The notes under the pieces are model-generated. The model was not told the DNA's origin, ran no database searches, and was given only the letters and a program-made list of their open reading frames with translations. Positions 24,368 through 33,318 of a stretch of 64,000 nucleotides of DNA are shown one piece after another (position 1 is the first letter of the stretch; every line of letters begins with the position of its first letter). The translations under genes were made by a program, and so were the position numbers. Source of the DNA: Martinezella multihospitum (GTDB taxonomy: Bacteria > Pseudomonadota > Alphaproteobacteria > Rhizobiales > Rhizobiaceae); contig NZ_FMAG01000004.1 in assembly GCF_900094585.1 (NCBI RefSeq), forward strand, positions 496,001 through 560,000. Direction: 5' to 3'.

Positions 24368-25495
24368 ATGGATACGGTTGAAATCCTCGCCCATCTTGTC
24401 GCCTTTCCGAGCGTCGTCGGCACGCCGAATGACGGCATCGTCGGCTGGATCCGGACATATCTGCAAGGTCTGGGAATCCACGTCGCCGTGATTCCAGGGC
24501 CTGAGGGCGACAGGTCCAACATCTTTGCCACGATCGGCCCCGGGGATATCGCAGGTTATATTCTGTCCGGACATATGGATGTCGTTCCCGCCGGAGAGCC
24601 GAGCTGGACCTCGGAACCTTTTTTGCTCAGGAAGGAGGCAGACCGGCTCTATGGGCGTGGTACGTCCGATATGAAAGGGTTTCTTGCCGCAGCACTTGCT
24701 GCAGCGCCGGAACTTGCCAGGGCAAATCTTGCCCGCCCTATTCATCTCGCATTCTCCTATGACGAAGAAGCGGGATGCCGGGGCGTGCCGCATCTACTGG
24801 CGCGGATGAAGGAACTTTGCGCACCTCCGCAAGGTGCTGTCATCGGCGAGCCGAGCCGCATGCAGGCCGTGCGCGCCCATAAGGGCAAGGCGGCAGCACG
24901 CGTCACCATCGGTGGACGGGCGGGCCACTCGTCTCGTCCGGACCTGGCGCTCAATGCCATTCATGCCATGTCGGAGGTGCTCAGCTCGGTTGTCGATGAA
25001 GCTCAGAGACTGACGCTTGGTCCGTTCGACCCCGCATTCGAGCCTCCTTACTCGACGCTTCAGGCTGGTATCATGTCCGGTGGACTGGCGTTGAACATCG
25101 TTCCCGACAATTGCCGGCTCGACCTCGAGGCACGTGCTATTGCCGGCGTGACCCCTGAGGAACTGCTTGCCCCGATCAGGCATAGCGCGGAGATTCTCAC
25201 CGGACAGGGTTTTTCCGTGGATTGGACCCCGCTCAGTGCCTATCCCGCACTGTCGCTTGCGAAGGATGCGCCGCTTGCAGTCCTGTTGGAAGAAATCACC
25301 GGCAGGCCGTCGCTTGCCGCGGTCAGCTACGGGACCGAGGCCGGCCTATATCAGGCAGCCGGGATCGATGCGATCATCTGTGGGCCTGGCGACATCGAAC
25401 GTGCCCACAAGCCCGACGAATACATTCTGGAGGACGAACTCGAGGAGTGCCGCCAAATGATATTGGCCCTGGCTGCGCGATGCGCACGGTCTTGA
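24368..25495 (+). CDS. ArgE-type acetylornithine deacetylase family protein (M20)
   Basis: A 375-residue M20 deacetylase with all expected ligands: GHMD (His69, Asp71), TSDMKG (Asp101), YDEEAG (Glu133, Glu134), Glu161 in IGEPS, and the late His in ERAHKPDEY. The start at 24368 is chosen because GAGGAG lies just before it; the frame extends to 24320. ArgE hydrolyses N2-acetyl-ornithine, but in this catabolic setting, with a GNAT divergent to it, another N-acetylated amine or amino acid is equally likely. First gene of a seven-gene plus-strand run. Confidence 0.88.
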   Translation: MDTVEILAHLVAFPSVVGTPNDGIVGWIRTYLQGLGIHVAVIPGPEGDRSNIFATIGPGDIAGYILSGHMDVVPAGEPSWTSEPFLLRKEADRLYGRGTSDMKGFLAAALAAAPELARANLARPIHLAFSYDEEAGCRGVPHLLARMKELCAPPQGAVIGEPSRMQAVRAHKGKAAARVTIGGRAGHSSRPDLALNAIHAMSEVLSSVVDEAQRLTLGPFDPAFEPPYSTLQAGIMSGGLALNIVPDNCRLDLEARAIAGVTPEELLAPIRHSAEILTGQGFSVDWTPLSAYPALSLAKDAPLAVLLEEITGRPSLAAVSYGTEAGLYQAAGIDAIICGPGDIERAHKPDEYILEDELEECRQMILALAARCARS

Positions 25496-25508
25496 GGGAG
25501 CAATCGCC

Positions 25509-26432
25509 ATGACATTTCTCTTCAATTCGGATGCCAAGCGCGGAGCGATCTTCGCGCGCGCCTTCGCCGAGGAACTGCCGGATCTGGCATTTTCCACGGA
25601 TGCGGCGAGCGTCGATCCTGATGAGGTTCGCTTCCTCATCACTTGGACGGTGCCAGACGACCTCGCTCGCTATCGCAATTTGGAAATCCTGTTTTCGATC
25701 GGTGCCGGCGTCGACCAGTTCAAGACGGATCTCGTGCCCGAGCATGTGAAGATCGTCCGCATGGTCGAGGATGGCATCGTCAGGATGATGCAGGAATATG
25801 TGACGCTTGCCGTGCTCGCGCTGCATCGCGACCTCCTCTCCTATCTTACGCAGCAGCGCGTCGGGGAATGGCGCGGCCTGCCTCAGCGTCAGGCACATGA
25901 AAGACGGATCGGAGTTCTGGGATTGGGGGTTCTCGGAACAGCCGTGCTCGAGCGGTTGAAGCCCTTCGGCTTTCCGCTCGCCGGCTGGAGCAGATCGCCC
26001 CGGACGATCGAGGGTGTCGAGTGCCATCATGGTGAAACCGGCCTCAGAACCATGGTGGCGGCGACAGATATTCTCATTTGCCTGCTGCCTCTGACGCCGG
26101 AGACCACGGGGTTTCTGAACGACACGCTTCTTGGCGGCCTTCCGGCGGGGGCGATGCTCGTGCACGCCGGTCGCGGCCCGCAGCTCGATGCACATGCGCT
26201 GATCGAAGCGCTCGATAGCGGCCATCTGGCAGCGGCGGTAATCGATGTGACCGACCCTGAGCCCCTGCCCTCGGATCACCCCTTGTGGAGACATCCGAGA
26301 ATCATGCTTACCCCGCATATCGCCAGCGTGACACAGCCCGATACCGCCGCACGCGCGGTGATCGACAACATCCGTCGTTATCGCGCAGGCCTGGATCCCA
26401 TCGGGCTCGTCGATCGTCAGCGCGGATATTGA
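25509..26432 (+). CDS. ghrA: D-2-hydroxyacid dehydrogenase, glyoxylate/hydroxypyruvate reductase A type
   Basis: A 307-residue NAD(P)H oxidoreductase. A flavodoxin-like N-terminal lid is followed by a Rossmann domain with GLGVLG at about residue 137. The catalytic Arg is in VHAGRGP (about 224), the Glu in DVTDPEPLP (about 255) and the His in LTPHIAS (about 277). GhrA relatives reduce glyoxylate, hydroxypyruvate or other 2-oxoacids. It starts 13 bases after the ArgE gene. The symbol is by family resemblance only; the true substrate probably belongs to this pathway. Confidence 0.82.
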   Translation: MTFLFNSDAKRGAIFARAFAEELPDLAFSTDAASVDPDEVRFLITWTVPDDLARYRNLEILFSIGAGVDQFKTDLVPEHVKIVRMVEDGIVRMMQEYVTLAVLALHRDLLSYLTQQRVGEWRGLPQRQAHERRIGVLGLGVLGTAVLERLKPFGFPLAGWSRSPRTIEGVECHHGETGLRTMVAATDILICLLPLTPETTGFLNDTLLGGLPAGAMLVHAGRGPQLDAHALIEALDSGHLAAAVIDVTDPEPLPSDHPLWRHPRIMLTPHIASVTQPDTAARAVIDNIRRYRAGLDPIGLVDRQRGY

Positions 26433-26456
26433 ACCCATAGCAATGAAAGGCTCGAC

Positions 26457-26810
26457 ATGACCCTCCTCAAGACCGTTATAACCAATCCTGAGACGGCTCC
26501 GCGCGAATCCAAGGCCTTGCCGGAAAGGCTGATTGCCGGCGATCCATCGTTCAAGACCTGGGCACAGGATGAGGCAAAGGACGGTGCGGTGCGCACTGGC
26601 ATCTGGGAGGCAACGCCCGGCGAGACCCGGTCGATCAAGGGCGAGACCTTCGAATTTTGCCATATACTGTCCGGTGTCGTTGAAATCACCCCTGATGGCG
26701 GAGAGCCGGCGGTCTACAGGGCTGGCGACAGCTTTGTGATGAAGCCGGGTTTCGTCGGTCGCTGGAAGACGATCGAGACCGTCCGCAAGATCTACGTGAC
26801 CGTGGGATGA
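26457..26810 (+). CDS. Small cupin protein (DUF861 type)
   Basis: A 117-residue single-domain cupin. It shows the beta-barrel motifs of the DUF861 family (GIWEATPGETRSI, EFCHILSGVVEIT, YRAGDSFVMKPGFVGRW) with a sparse metal site compared with dioxygenase cupins. Such proteins often accompany amine and polyamine catabolic genes, where they may bind or isomerise an intermediate. No enzymatic role can be assigned. It sits in the same run as the dehydrogenase genes. Confidence 0.82.
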   Translation: MTLLKTVITNPETAPRESKALPERLIAGDPSFKTWAQDEAKDGAVRTGIWEATPGETRSIKGETFEFCHILSGVVEITPDGGEPAVYRAGDSFVMKPGFVGRWKTIETVRKIYVTVG

Positions 26811-26949
26811 AGGCGGCTGGCTGCCGCAACAGAAATCACTGTTCGCCCTCGCTAAAACGCAAGATTCGTCGGCATGCCCGCCGGCATACGAAGCAAGCTG
26901 CTCGCAAGCCGGCGCTAGGCTTTGGCAAATGCCTCAGAAAGAGCTTCCC

Positions 26950-28413
26950 ATGAGCTTGAGTTTCGATCCTGACACATTGCCATTGCCGATCGGCCATTTC
27001 ATCGGCGGGGAACTCATTGAAGTTCCCGGCGAGATCGACATGAAAAGGCCCTCCGACGGCAAGCCCTATGCAGGCTGCCCGATCGCCAGTCCTGCCACGG
27101 TGGACAGGGCCGTCGAAACGGCCAAGGCGGCATTGAAGACCAGCAACTGGGGCGGCCTGCGGCCGCGCGAACGTGTCCGCGTAATGCATGCCTGGGCAGA
27201 CCTGATCGAAGCGGAGGCGGAGACGCTCGCTCGAATGGAGGCTCTATCCTCCACCCGGTTGATCAGTCAGTTGGCGGCCGGCGACATAGCGGTCACCGCA
27301 GAACAGATCCGCTTCTTTGCCGAATTCGCCGACAAGGAAGGCGGCGATGTCGTCCCGACCGATGACAAGACTTTCGGCATGATCCTCAGCGAACCCTATG
27401 GCGTCGTCGGCGCGATCACGCCCTGGAACTTTCCGGTCTCCATGGCCGGCTGGAAACTAGGCCCCGCGCTTGCGGCCGGGAATGCCGTTGTTCTCAAACC
27501 CTCGGAGATGACACCGTTTTCTACGGTCTATCTGGCCGAGCTCGCCGTGAGAGCGGGATTGCCGGCCGGTCTCTTCAACGTGGTTCTCGGCGACGGGCTT
27601 TCCACCGGTACGGCGCTCACAGGCCATCTCGACATCGCCAAGGTCAGCTTCACCGGCTCGACGCGCGCCGGCTCGGCGATCATGGAGAATATCGCCCGTA
27701 CCGGCATCAAGCCCGTGACCTTAGAGCTTGGCGGCAAGAGCCCGCAGATCGTCTTCCAAGATGCCGATCTCTCGAAAGCGGCCGATGCAATCGTCGGCAG
27801 CGTTCTCTTCAATGCCGGCCAGGCTTGCGTCGCCGCGACACGCGTGATCGTGGAGGCAAGCGTTGCCGGCCAATTTACGGAAGCCCTCATCGCGCGGATG
27901 GCGGATATCGGGCCTGGCCCCACCTGGGATGAGGCGACGCGCTATTCGCCGATCATTTCCGAGCGCCAGCGCGACCGGATCGACGCGATCGTCGCCGCCG
28001 CGATCAAAGAAGGCGGCCGCTGTATTGCCGGCGGCAAGCCCATGGACCGGTCAGGCTATTTTTACGAGCCGACGCTTTTGACCGATCTCGATCCGTCGTC
28101 TCCGGCCATTCTTGAGGAAATCTTCGGGCCGGTCCTGACGCTGCAGACCTTCGAGGACGAGGAGGAAGCGATGGCGCTTGCCGATCACCCGACCTATGGG
28201 CTTGCTGCGGGCCTGTTTACATCGGACCTGTCGCGCACCATCCGCCTCAGCCGGCAGATCCAGGCAGGTACAGTCTGGATCAATCGCTATAGCCGCTCGC
28301 GGGATCATATCTTGCCGACCGGCGGCTACAAGCGCTCCGGCATCGGCAAGGACCTGGGGCGCGAGGCCTATCTTGCCAATCGCAAAACGAAGAGCGTGCT
28401 CATCAGCCTTTGA
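26950..28413 (+). CDS. NAD(P)-dependent aldehyde dehydrogenase
   Basis: A 487-residue ALDH from the ATG at 26950 (frame open to 26929; AAAGAG six bases upstream). It shows the TPWNFP cofactor motif (about 157), FTGSTRAG (about 235), the general base Glu in LELGGKSPQ (about 257) and the nucleophile Cys in NAGQACVAATR (about 291). The family oxidises aminoaldehydes and semialdehydes, and gamma-glutamyl-aminobutyraldehyde dehydrogenase PuuC is a near relative. Together with the DAO oxidases and aminotransferase nearby it suggests amine oxidation. Confidence 0.9.
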   Translation: MSLSFDPDTLPLPIGHFIGGELIEVPGEIDMKRPSDGKPYAGCPIASPATVDRAVETAKAALKTSNWGGLRPRERVRVMHAWADLIEAEAETLARMEALSSTRLISQLAAGDIAVTAEQIRFFAEFADKEGGDVVPTDDKTFGMILSEPYGVVGAITPWNFPVSMAGWKLGPALAAGNAVVLKPSEMTPFSTVYLAELAVRAGLPAGLFNVVLGDGLSTGTALTGHLDIAKVSFTGSTRAGSAIMENIARTGIKPVTLELGGKSPQIVFQDADLSKAADAIVGSVLFNAGQACVAATRVIVEASVAGQFTEALIARMADIGPGPTWDEATRYSPIISERQRDRIDAIVAAAIKEGGRCIAGGKPMDRSGYFYEPTLLTDLDPSSPAILEEIFGPVLTLQTFEDEEEAMALADHPTYGLAAGLFTSDLSRTIRLSRQIQAGTVWINRYSRSRDHILPTGGYKRSGIGKDLGREAYLANRKTKSVLISL

Positions 28414-28425
28414 GGGAGCCATACC

Positions 28426-29469
28426 ATGAAGACCTACTCCATCGCTCTGATCCCAGGTGACGGCATCGGCACGGATGTGACGGACGCCGCCTGGTCGGTG
28501 CTGCAAGTTGCCGCCAAGGCTGGCGGCTTCGCACTGAATGGCACCGAATTTCCGTGGTCCTGCAAATTCTACAAGCAGACGGGACGGATGATGCCCGAAG
28601 ACGGGATCGAGACGCTGAGGTCGTTCGATGCGATCCTGCTCGGGGCTGTCGGCTGGCCGGCCGAGGTGCCGGATTCGGTCTCGCTACACGGCCTGTTGCT
28701 GCCGATCCGCAAGGCCTTCGTGCAATATGCCAATATCCGGCCGCACCGGCTGCTGCCTGGAGTGCAGGGACCGCTGCGGGCGGAGACGTTCGACATTCTC
28801 TGCATCCGCGAAAATACAGAGGGTGAGTATTCGGGCGCCGGCGGCGGCGTCCATCAGGGCACGGCTGATGAAGTCGCGGTGGAGACCTCGATCTTTACCC
28901 GCACGGGTGTCGAACGCATCCTGCGCTTTGGCTTCGAGCAGGCGCGTGCGCGGCGCGGCAAGCTCGCTTCCGTCACCAAGTCCAATGCCCAGAAATATTC
29001 CATGGTGTTCTGGGACGAAATCACGGCCAGGCTTTCGGCCGAGTATCCCGATGTCGAAGTTACGAGCTATCACATCGATGCCATGGCCGCCCGCATGGTG
29101 ATGGCGCCGGAAAGCCTCGATGTCGTCGTCGCCTCGAATCTGTTTGGCGACATCCTGACCGATCTTGGCGCCGCCATTCAGGGTGGGCTAGGATTTGCGG
29201 CCTCAGCCAATATCAATCCGCAGCGCAACGCGCCTTCGATGTTCGAGCCGGTTCACGGTTCGGCCCCGGATATTGCCGGGCGCGGTATCGCCAATCCGAT
29301 TGCCGCTATCTGGTCGGGAGCAATGATGCTCGATCATCTGGGCGAGAAGGATGCGGCCACCCGCATCATCGCGGGCATGGAGGCCGCAACCGCGCGTGGC
29401 ATCGGCACACTTCCGGGCAAGGATCGAACGGAAACCATCACCGCCGGCATCATCGCCGCGCTCTCCTGA
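28426..29469 (+). CDS. Tartrate/D-malate dehydrogenase-like protein (isocitrate/isopropylmalate dehydrogenase family)
   Basis: A 347-residue metal- and NAD-dependent beta-decarboxylating dehydrogenase. It has the N-terminal ALIPGDGIG motif, the substrate Arg-rich strand (YANIRPHR) and the Tyr in RENTEGEYSG. Lys and Asp residues occur in VTKSNAQKY and SNLFGDILTDLGAA. The FEPVHGSAPDIAGRGIANP cofactor loop is of the tartrate dehydrogenase/TtuC and DmlA subgroup. The reaction would be oxidation and decarboxylation of a 2-hydroxy dicarboxylic acid. It lies 12 bases after the aldehyde dehydrogenase. Confidence 0.87.
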   Translation: MKTYSIALIPGDGIGTDVTDAAWSVLQVAAKAGGFALNGTEFPWSCKFYKQTGRMMPEDGIETLRSFDAILLGAVGWPAEVPDSVSLHGLLLPIRKAFVQYANIRPHRLLPGVQGPLRAETFDILCIRENTEGEYSGAGGGVHQGTADEVAVETSIFTRTGVERILRFGFEQARARRGKLASVTKSNAQKYSMVFWDEITARLSAEYPDVEVTSYHIDAMAARMVMAPESLDVVVASNLFGDILTDLGAAIQGGLGFAASANINPQRNAPSMFEPVHGSAPDIAGRGIANPIAAIWSGAMMLDHLGEKDAATRIIAGMEAATARGIGTLPGKDRTETITAGIIAALS

Positions 29470-29483
29470 TTGCAGAGGACTTC

Positions 29484-30941
29484 ATGTTGGATTTGAAAGA
29501 CAAGCAGCTTTTCCGCGACAAGGGATTGATCGACGGGCTCTGGGTCGCAGCGACGTCCGGCGCAACCGTGGATGTTCACGACCCGTCCAAACAGGCTGCA
29601 ATCGGCACCGTGCCCGATATGGGCGGCGTGGAGACACGCAATGCAATCGCGGCGGCTGAGTGCGCACAACGCCGCTGGAAGCGCAAGACCAACGCAGAGC
29701 GTGCCGCACTTCTCGAAGCCTGGCACGACCTTATGCTTGAAAACGTCGACGATCTCGCCCTCATTCTGACGACGGAACAGGGCAAGCCGCTCGATGAAGC
29801 CCGTGGCGAAATCCGCTACGGCGCCTCTTTCGTCAAGTGGTTCGCCGAGGAAGCCCGCCGCATCAACGGTCACACGATACCCTCCCCCACGCCGGATCGT
29901 CGCATCATCGTGCTCAAGGAGCCGGTCGGCGTCTGCGGTATCATCACGCCCTGGAATTTTCCGAACGCCATGATCACCCGCAAGGTCGCGCCGGCTCTTG
30001 CCGCCGGCTGCACCGTCGTCATCAAGCCCTCGGAATTCACCCCCTATTCCGCTCTTGCGCTCGGGGTGCTGGCCGAACGCGCCGGCATCCCGGCCGGCGT
30101 CATCAACATCGTCACCGGCATGCCGACGGAGATCGGCAATGAGATGATGCGCAATGAAACCGTGCGCAAGATCTCCTTCACCGGCTCGACCCGGGTCGGA
30201 GCGCTCCTGATGCGCGGCGCTGCCGACAGCATCAAACGCCTCAGCCTCGAACTCGGCGGCAACGCGCCCTTCATCGTCTTTGATGACGCCGATCTCGATC
30301 TGGCCGTCGAAGGCGCCCTCGCTTCCAAGTTCCGCAATGGCGGCCAGACCTGCGTCTGCGCCAACCGGCTCCTCGTGCAAGCAGGCGTCTATGACGCCTT
30401 CGCGGCGAAGCTGAAGGCAAAGGTCGATGCCATGAAGGTCGGCCCGGGCACGGAAGCCGGCGTATCGGTCGGCCCGATGATCAATCGGGCGGCAATCGAG
30501 AAAATCGACCGGCATGTCCGCGACGCGCTAGCGAAGGGTGCCAAGATCATCACGGCCGCTCGGCAGCTACCCGATGGCGAGCAATATACGTCGCCAATCG
30601 TTCTGACCGGGGCGACGACGGAGATGGAGCTTGCCGGCGAAGAGACCTTCGGGCCGGTGGCGCCGCTCTTCCGCTTCGAGACCGAAGACGAGGCGATCGC
30701 GATCGCCAACGGTACGCCCTTTGGCCTGGCTTCCTACTTCTATACCGATAATCTCAAGCGTGCCTGGCGCGTCGGCGAGGCTCTGGAATTCGGCATGGTG
30801 GGGCTCAATACCGGCTCCGTCTCCATGGAAGTCGCGCCCTTCGGCGGCGTCAAGCAATCCGGCATCGGCCGCGAGGGCGCACAGGCCGGTATCGAGGAAT
30901 ATCTCGAGATGAAGAGCTTTCACATGGGCGGGCTGAGCTAA
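29484..30941 (+). CDS. gabD: Succinate-semialdehyde dehydrogenase-like (GabD family)
   Basis: A 485-residue aldehyde dehydrogenase close to GabD: ITPWNFP at about 154, FTGSTRVG at about 233, catalytic Glu in LELGGNAPF (about 255), and Cys in NGGQTCVCANR (about 289), where the CVCAN context is the redox-switch form of GabD. The GVKQSGIGREG C-terminal signature is present. It would convert succinate semialdehyde or a similar omega-semialdehyde to the acid with NAD(P). Last gene of the run begun by the ArgE gene; a strong hairpin follows. Confidence 0.9.
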   Translation: MLDLKDKQLFRDKGLIDGLWVAATSGATVDVHDPSKQAAIGTVPDMGGVETRNAIAAAECAQRRWKRKTNAERAALLEAWHDLMLENVDDLALILTTEQGKPLDEARGEIRYGASFVKWFAEEARRINGHTIPSPTPDRRIIVLKEPVGVCGIITPWNFPNAMITRKVAPALAAGCTVVIKPSEFTPYSALALGVLAERAGIPAGVINIVTGMPTEIGNEMMRNETVRKISFTGSTRVGALLMRGAADSIKRLSLELGGNAPFIVFDDADLDLAVEGALASKFRNGGQTCVCANRLLVQAGVYDAFAAKLKAKVDAMKVGPGTEAGVSVGPMINRAAIEKIDRHVRDALAKGAKIITAARQLPDGEQYTSPIVLTGATTEMELAGEETFGPVAPLFRFETEDEAIAIANGTPFGLASYFYTDNLKRAWRVGEALEFGMVGLNTGSVSMEVAPFGGVKQSGIGREGAQAGIEEYLEMKSFHMGGLS

Positions 30942-30968
30942 AGCATTTCGAGGAAAATCGGAAATGCT
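30942..30968. repeat. Small palindrome AGCATTTC-N11-GAAATGCT
   Basis: Perfect 8-base arms immediately after the gabD-like stop. Elements of this type, with GCATTTC/GAAATGC arms, are scattered between rhizobial genes. It may act as a weak hairpin ahead of the main terminator. Confidence 0.4.
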
Positions 30969-30989
30969 CTAATCGGGTGCCAAAACAGC

Positions 30990-31023
30990 AGCGGGCCGAT
31001 CTATTCGTGATCGGCCCGCTTTA
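30990..31023. terminator. Terminator hairpin
   Basis: AGCGGGCCGATC, a 7-base loop, then the exact complement and TTT. The 12-base perfect stem lies between convergent genes (gabD-like plus strand, DAO minus strand) and probably stops transcription from both. Confidence 0.85.
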
Positions 31024-31039
31024 AAGCTGGTAGCTGTGG

Positions 31040-32314
31040 TTACTGGAACCTGTCCAGCGTCTTATAGTAGAGGCCCACCAGCGGCAGGAACCACGGCTTG
31101 CCGAAATGGCCGGGTACAGCCGGCCAGTCGACATCCTTCATGGGATTGCGATCCTCGCGGCCGAGCATGGCGTCAGCCATGATCATGCCGAGATGCGTCG
31201 ACAGTTGTGCGCCATGGCCGGAATAGCCCATCGCATACCAGCTTCCATCATGATAGCCGGCGCGCGGATAGCGATCCTTGGTCATGTCGACGAGACCGCC
31301 CCAGCAGTAATCGACATCGATGCCTGCGAGCTGAGGGAAGATTTCGGCGAGACCCGCCTTCAGGATTGCGCCGCTCTTGGCGTCGGAACGATGGTCGGAG
31401 GTAGCGGAAAATCGTGCCCGGCCGCCGAACAGCAACCGGTTATCGGGAGACAGGCGGAAATAATTGCCGATATTCATCGAGGTGACGCAGGTGCGGTTTC
31501 CCGGCATGACCGACGCGATCTCATCCGCCGTTAGCGGCCGGGTGGCAATCAGGAAGCTGCCGACCGAGATGATCCGCCGGCGGAAATAACCGAAATTCGG
31601 GGTCGTATAGGCGCCGGTCGCCACCAGCACATTGTCGGCCGTGATTTCGCCGCGCGGGGTCACCAACCGATGCTTACCCTTTTCCTGCAGCCTGTTCGTC
31701 ACCGGCGCAGCCTCGTAAATTGCTGCGCCATGGCGAACCGCTGCATCCGCAAGGCCGACGGCATAACGGCCCATATGCATCATCGCGCTTTTCTTGAAGA
31801 GCATGGCTCCATGGAAAGGCGAGCCGACTTCCCGTTTGAGATCGTCCGGCGTAAGCAGCGCCGTATCCGGATCGACTTCGGCATGGACCTCTTCGAAATT
31901 GCGGGCAATCGGTCCGAAATGCTGTGGCTTCGATGCCAGCTTCAGCTTTCCGGCCCGGCGAAAATTGCAGTCGATTCCTTCTTCGGTGACAAGCGCCTCG
32001 ATCGTGTCGATGGAAGCGTCGAGCGCCTTGTAGAGAGCGATCGCCCTCTCCTTGCCGAGCTCCGCTTTGGCGGCCGGATAACTGTGGGCGAGACCGTTGT
32101 TCAGATGACCGCCATTGCGGCCCGAGGCGCCCCAGCCGACACGCTCGGCTTCGAGAACGACGACCCTCGCACCGGCCTTGGCCAGTTGCCGGGCCGCAGA
32201 CAATCCAGTGAAACCGGCTCCTATGACACAGGCGTCGTATCGCCCCTCGACTGGGCCTTGTCGGCCTCCGGCAAAGGCCGGCGCCGTATCGTGCCAATAG
32301 GAGACGAATTTCAT
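31040..32314 (-). CDS. FAD-dependent amine/amino-acid oxidoreductase (DAO family, PuuB-like)
   Basis: A 424-residue flavoprotein. The dinucleotide motif GAGFTG is at about residues 32-37, followed by LEAERVGWGASGRNGG, a hallmark of the gamma-glutamylputrescine oxidase/DadA-like branch. The C-terminal FAD contact (YAMGYSGHGAQLSTHLG) is present at about 370. The reaction would be oxidative deamination of a secondary or primary amine to an aldehyde or oxoacid plus ammonia and peroxide. It lies 15 bases after the HAD gene, in one minus-strand operon. It pairs functionally with the nearby aldehyde dehydrogenases. Confidence 0.88.
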   Translation of the reverse strand: MKFVSYWHDTAPAFAGGRQGPVEGRYDACVIGAGFTGLSAARQLAKAGARVVVLEAERVGWGASGRNGGHLNNGLAHSYPAAKAELGKERAIALYKALDASIDTIEALVTEEGIDCNFRRAGKLKLASKPQHFGPIARNFEEVHAEVDPDTALLTPDDLKREVGSPFHGAMLFKKSAMMHMGRYAVGLADAAVRHGAAIYEAAPVTNRLQEKGKHRLVTPRGEITADNVLVATGAYTTPNFGYFRRRIISVGSFLIATRPLTADEIASVMPGNRTCVTSMNIGNYFRLSPDNRLLFGGRARFSATSDHRSDAKSGAILKAGLAEIFPQLAGIDVDYCWGGLVDMTKDRYPRAGYHDGSWYAMGYSGHGAQLSTHLGMIMADAMLGREDRNPMKDVDWPAVPGHFGKPWFLPLVGLYYKTLDRFQ

Positions 32315-32329
32315 GAGGCTGCCTTTCCC

Positions 32330-32998
32330 TTAAAGTCCGACGACGCCGGGCAGGCCGGATATGTCTGCGATCTCGACATAGCCATAATAGGGATTTGCCG
32401 GCTCATGGCCACGGTTGACCCAGACCTTGTTCTTGATGCCGAGATCATGTGCCGACATGAGGTCATAACGGAAAGAGGACGAGCAATGCAGAATATCCTC
32501 CGGCCCGCAGCCCAGCATGTCGAACATATATTCGAACGCCTTGAAGCGCGGCTTATAGGCATTGGCCTGCTCCGCTGTATAGACGGCATGGAAAGGCGCG
32601 CCGAGTTTCTCGACATTCGACATGATCTGGCTGTTCATCGCGTTGGAAAGGATGACCAGAGGGATCTCCTTGGCAACCTTCGCCAGTCCGGCCGGCACAT
32701 CCGGATGCGGCCCCCAACCGGGTACGCGTTCATAGATCGTCTTGGCGTCTTCCGCGCGAAACCTGACGCCATTCGCGCGGCAGGTCCGCTCGACTGCGTT
32801 GTGAACGACTTCGGCATAAGGCTTCCAATCGCCGAGAACCTCGTCCAGCCGATAGGCGGCGAAGTTCTTTGTAAACTGCTGCATCTTCGCTGCATCGAGC
32901 TCGGAGCCATAGATGTCGCGCGCCGCCTCGGCCATCTCGAAATTGATGAGCGTGCCATAGCAATCGAAGGTGATGTATTTCGGCCGGAAAGGCGCCAT
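32330..32998 (-). CDS. HAD hydrolase, haloacid dehalogenase type II
   Basis: A 222-residue HAD protein. The nucleophile Asp12 is in FDCYGTLI, the second motif is LSNAMN, the Lys is in AYKPR, and the acidic motif is SSFRYDLMSA. The start at 32998 is preferred (GAGG upstream); the frame runs on to 33097. The fold and motifs match L-2-haloacid dehalogenases, but many family members linked to amine catabolic genes act on unknown, non-halogenated substrates. It heads the operon with the PuuB-like oxidoreductase. Confidence 0.83.
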   Translation of the reverse strand: MAPFRPKYITFDCYGTLINFEMAEAARDIYGSELDAAKMQQFTKNFAAYRLDEVLGDWKPYAEVVHNAVERTCRANGVRFRAEDAKTIYERVPGWGPHPDVPAGLAKVAKEIPLVILSNAMNSQIMSNVEKLGAPFHAVYTAEQANAYKPRFKAFEYMFDMLGCGPEDILHCSSSFRYDLMSAHDLGIKNKVWVNRGHEPANPYYGYVEIADISGLPGVVGL

Positions 32999-33318
32999 GT
33001 CCGTTCGTCCTCTATCTAAAGGGCATCTGCGTTCTTTACTGAGACGATCATAGGCTGAAGTCTCGCGACGGACATGATCGAATTGGCGTCTCCGCAAAGC
33101 ATATTGTTTCGTATGCGCGGCGTCCTTTGGCAGAGTGTTGCAGCGGATTTACGTCGCGGCGTTGTTTTTGGACCATTGCGGAGCGACCGAAAAGGCATCC
33201 TCAGCATAAGATGCGGCCAAGCGCGTCCGCTACGGCGAAAGATATCACGACGAACCGCGCCTTCAGATAATCTGCCGTGCGGCGATCGCCGAGACTTGGG
33301 GCAAGGAAAGGATGCCCC
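32999..33318. promoter_or_regulatory. Divergent promoter region
   Basis: About 320 bases between the HAD gene (minus) and the GNAT gene (plus). Promoters for both directions must lie here. I could not fix core promoter elements or a clear operator by eye. Confidence 0.45.

Noticed and set aside
24368..25495. Housekeeping arginine-biosynthesis argE
   Set aside because: All M20 residues fit, but the gene lies in a catabolic run with no other arginine genes, so a catabolic deacetylase is more likely.
25374..26663. 429-codon minus-strand open frame opposite the reductase and cupin genes
   Set aside because: Spans two well-supported plus-strand genes and shows no domain signature.
31670..33019. 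449-codon plus-strand open frame opposite the DAO and HAD genes
   Set aside because: The minus-strand proteins have intact FAD and HAD motifs; the plus frame is an antisense shadow crossing both.
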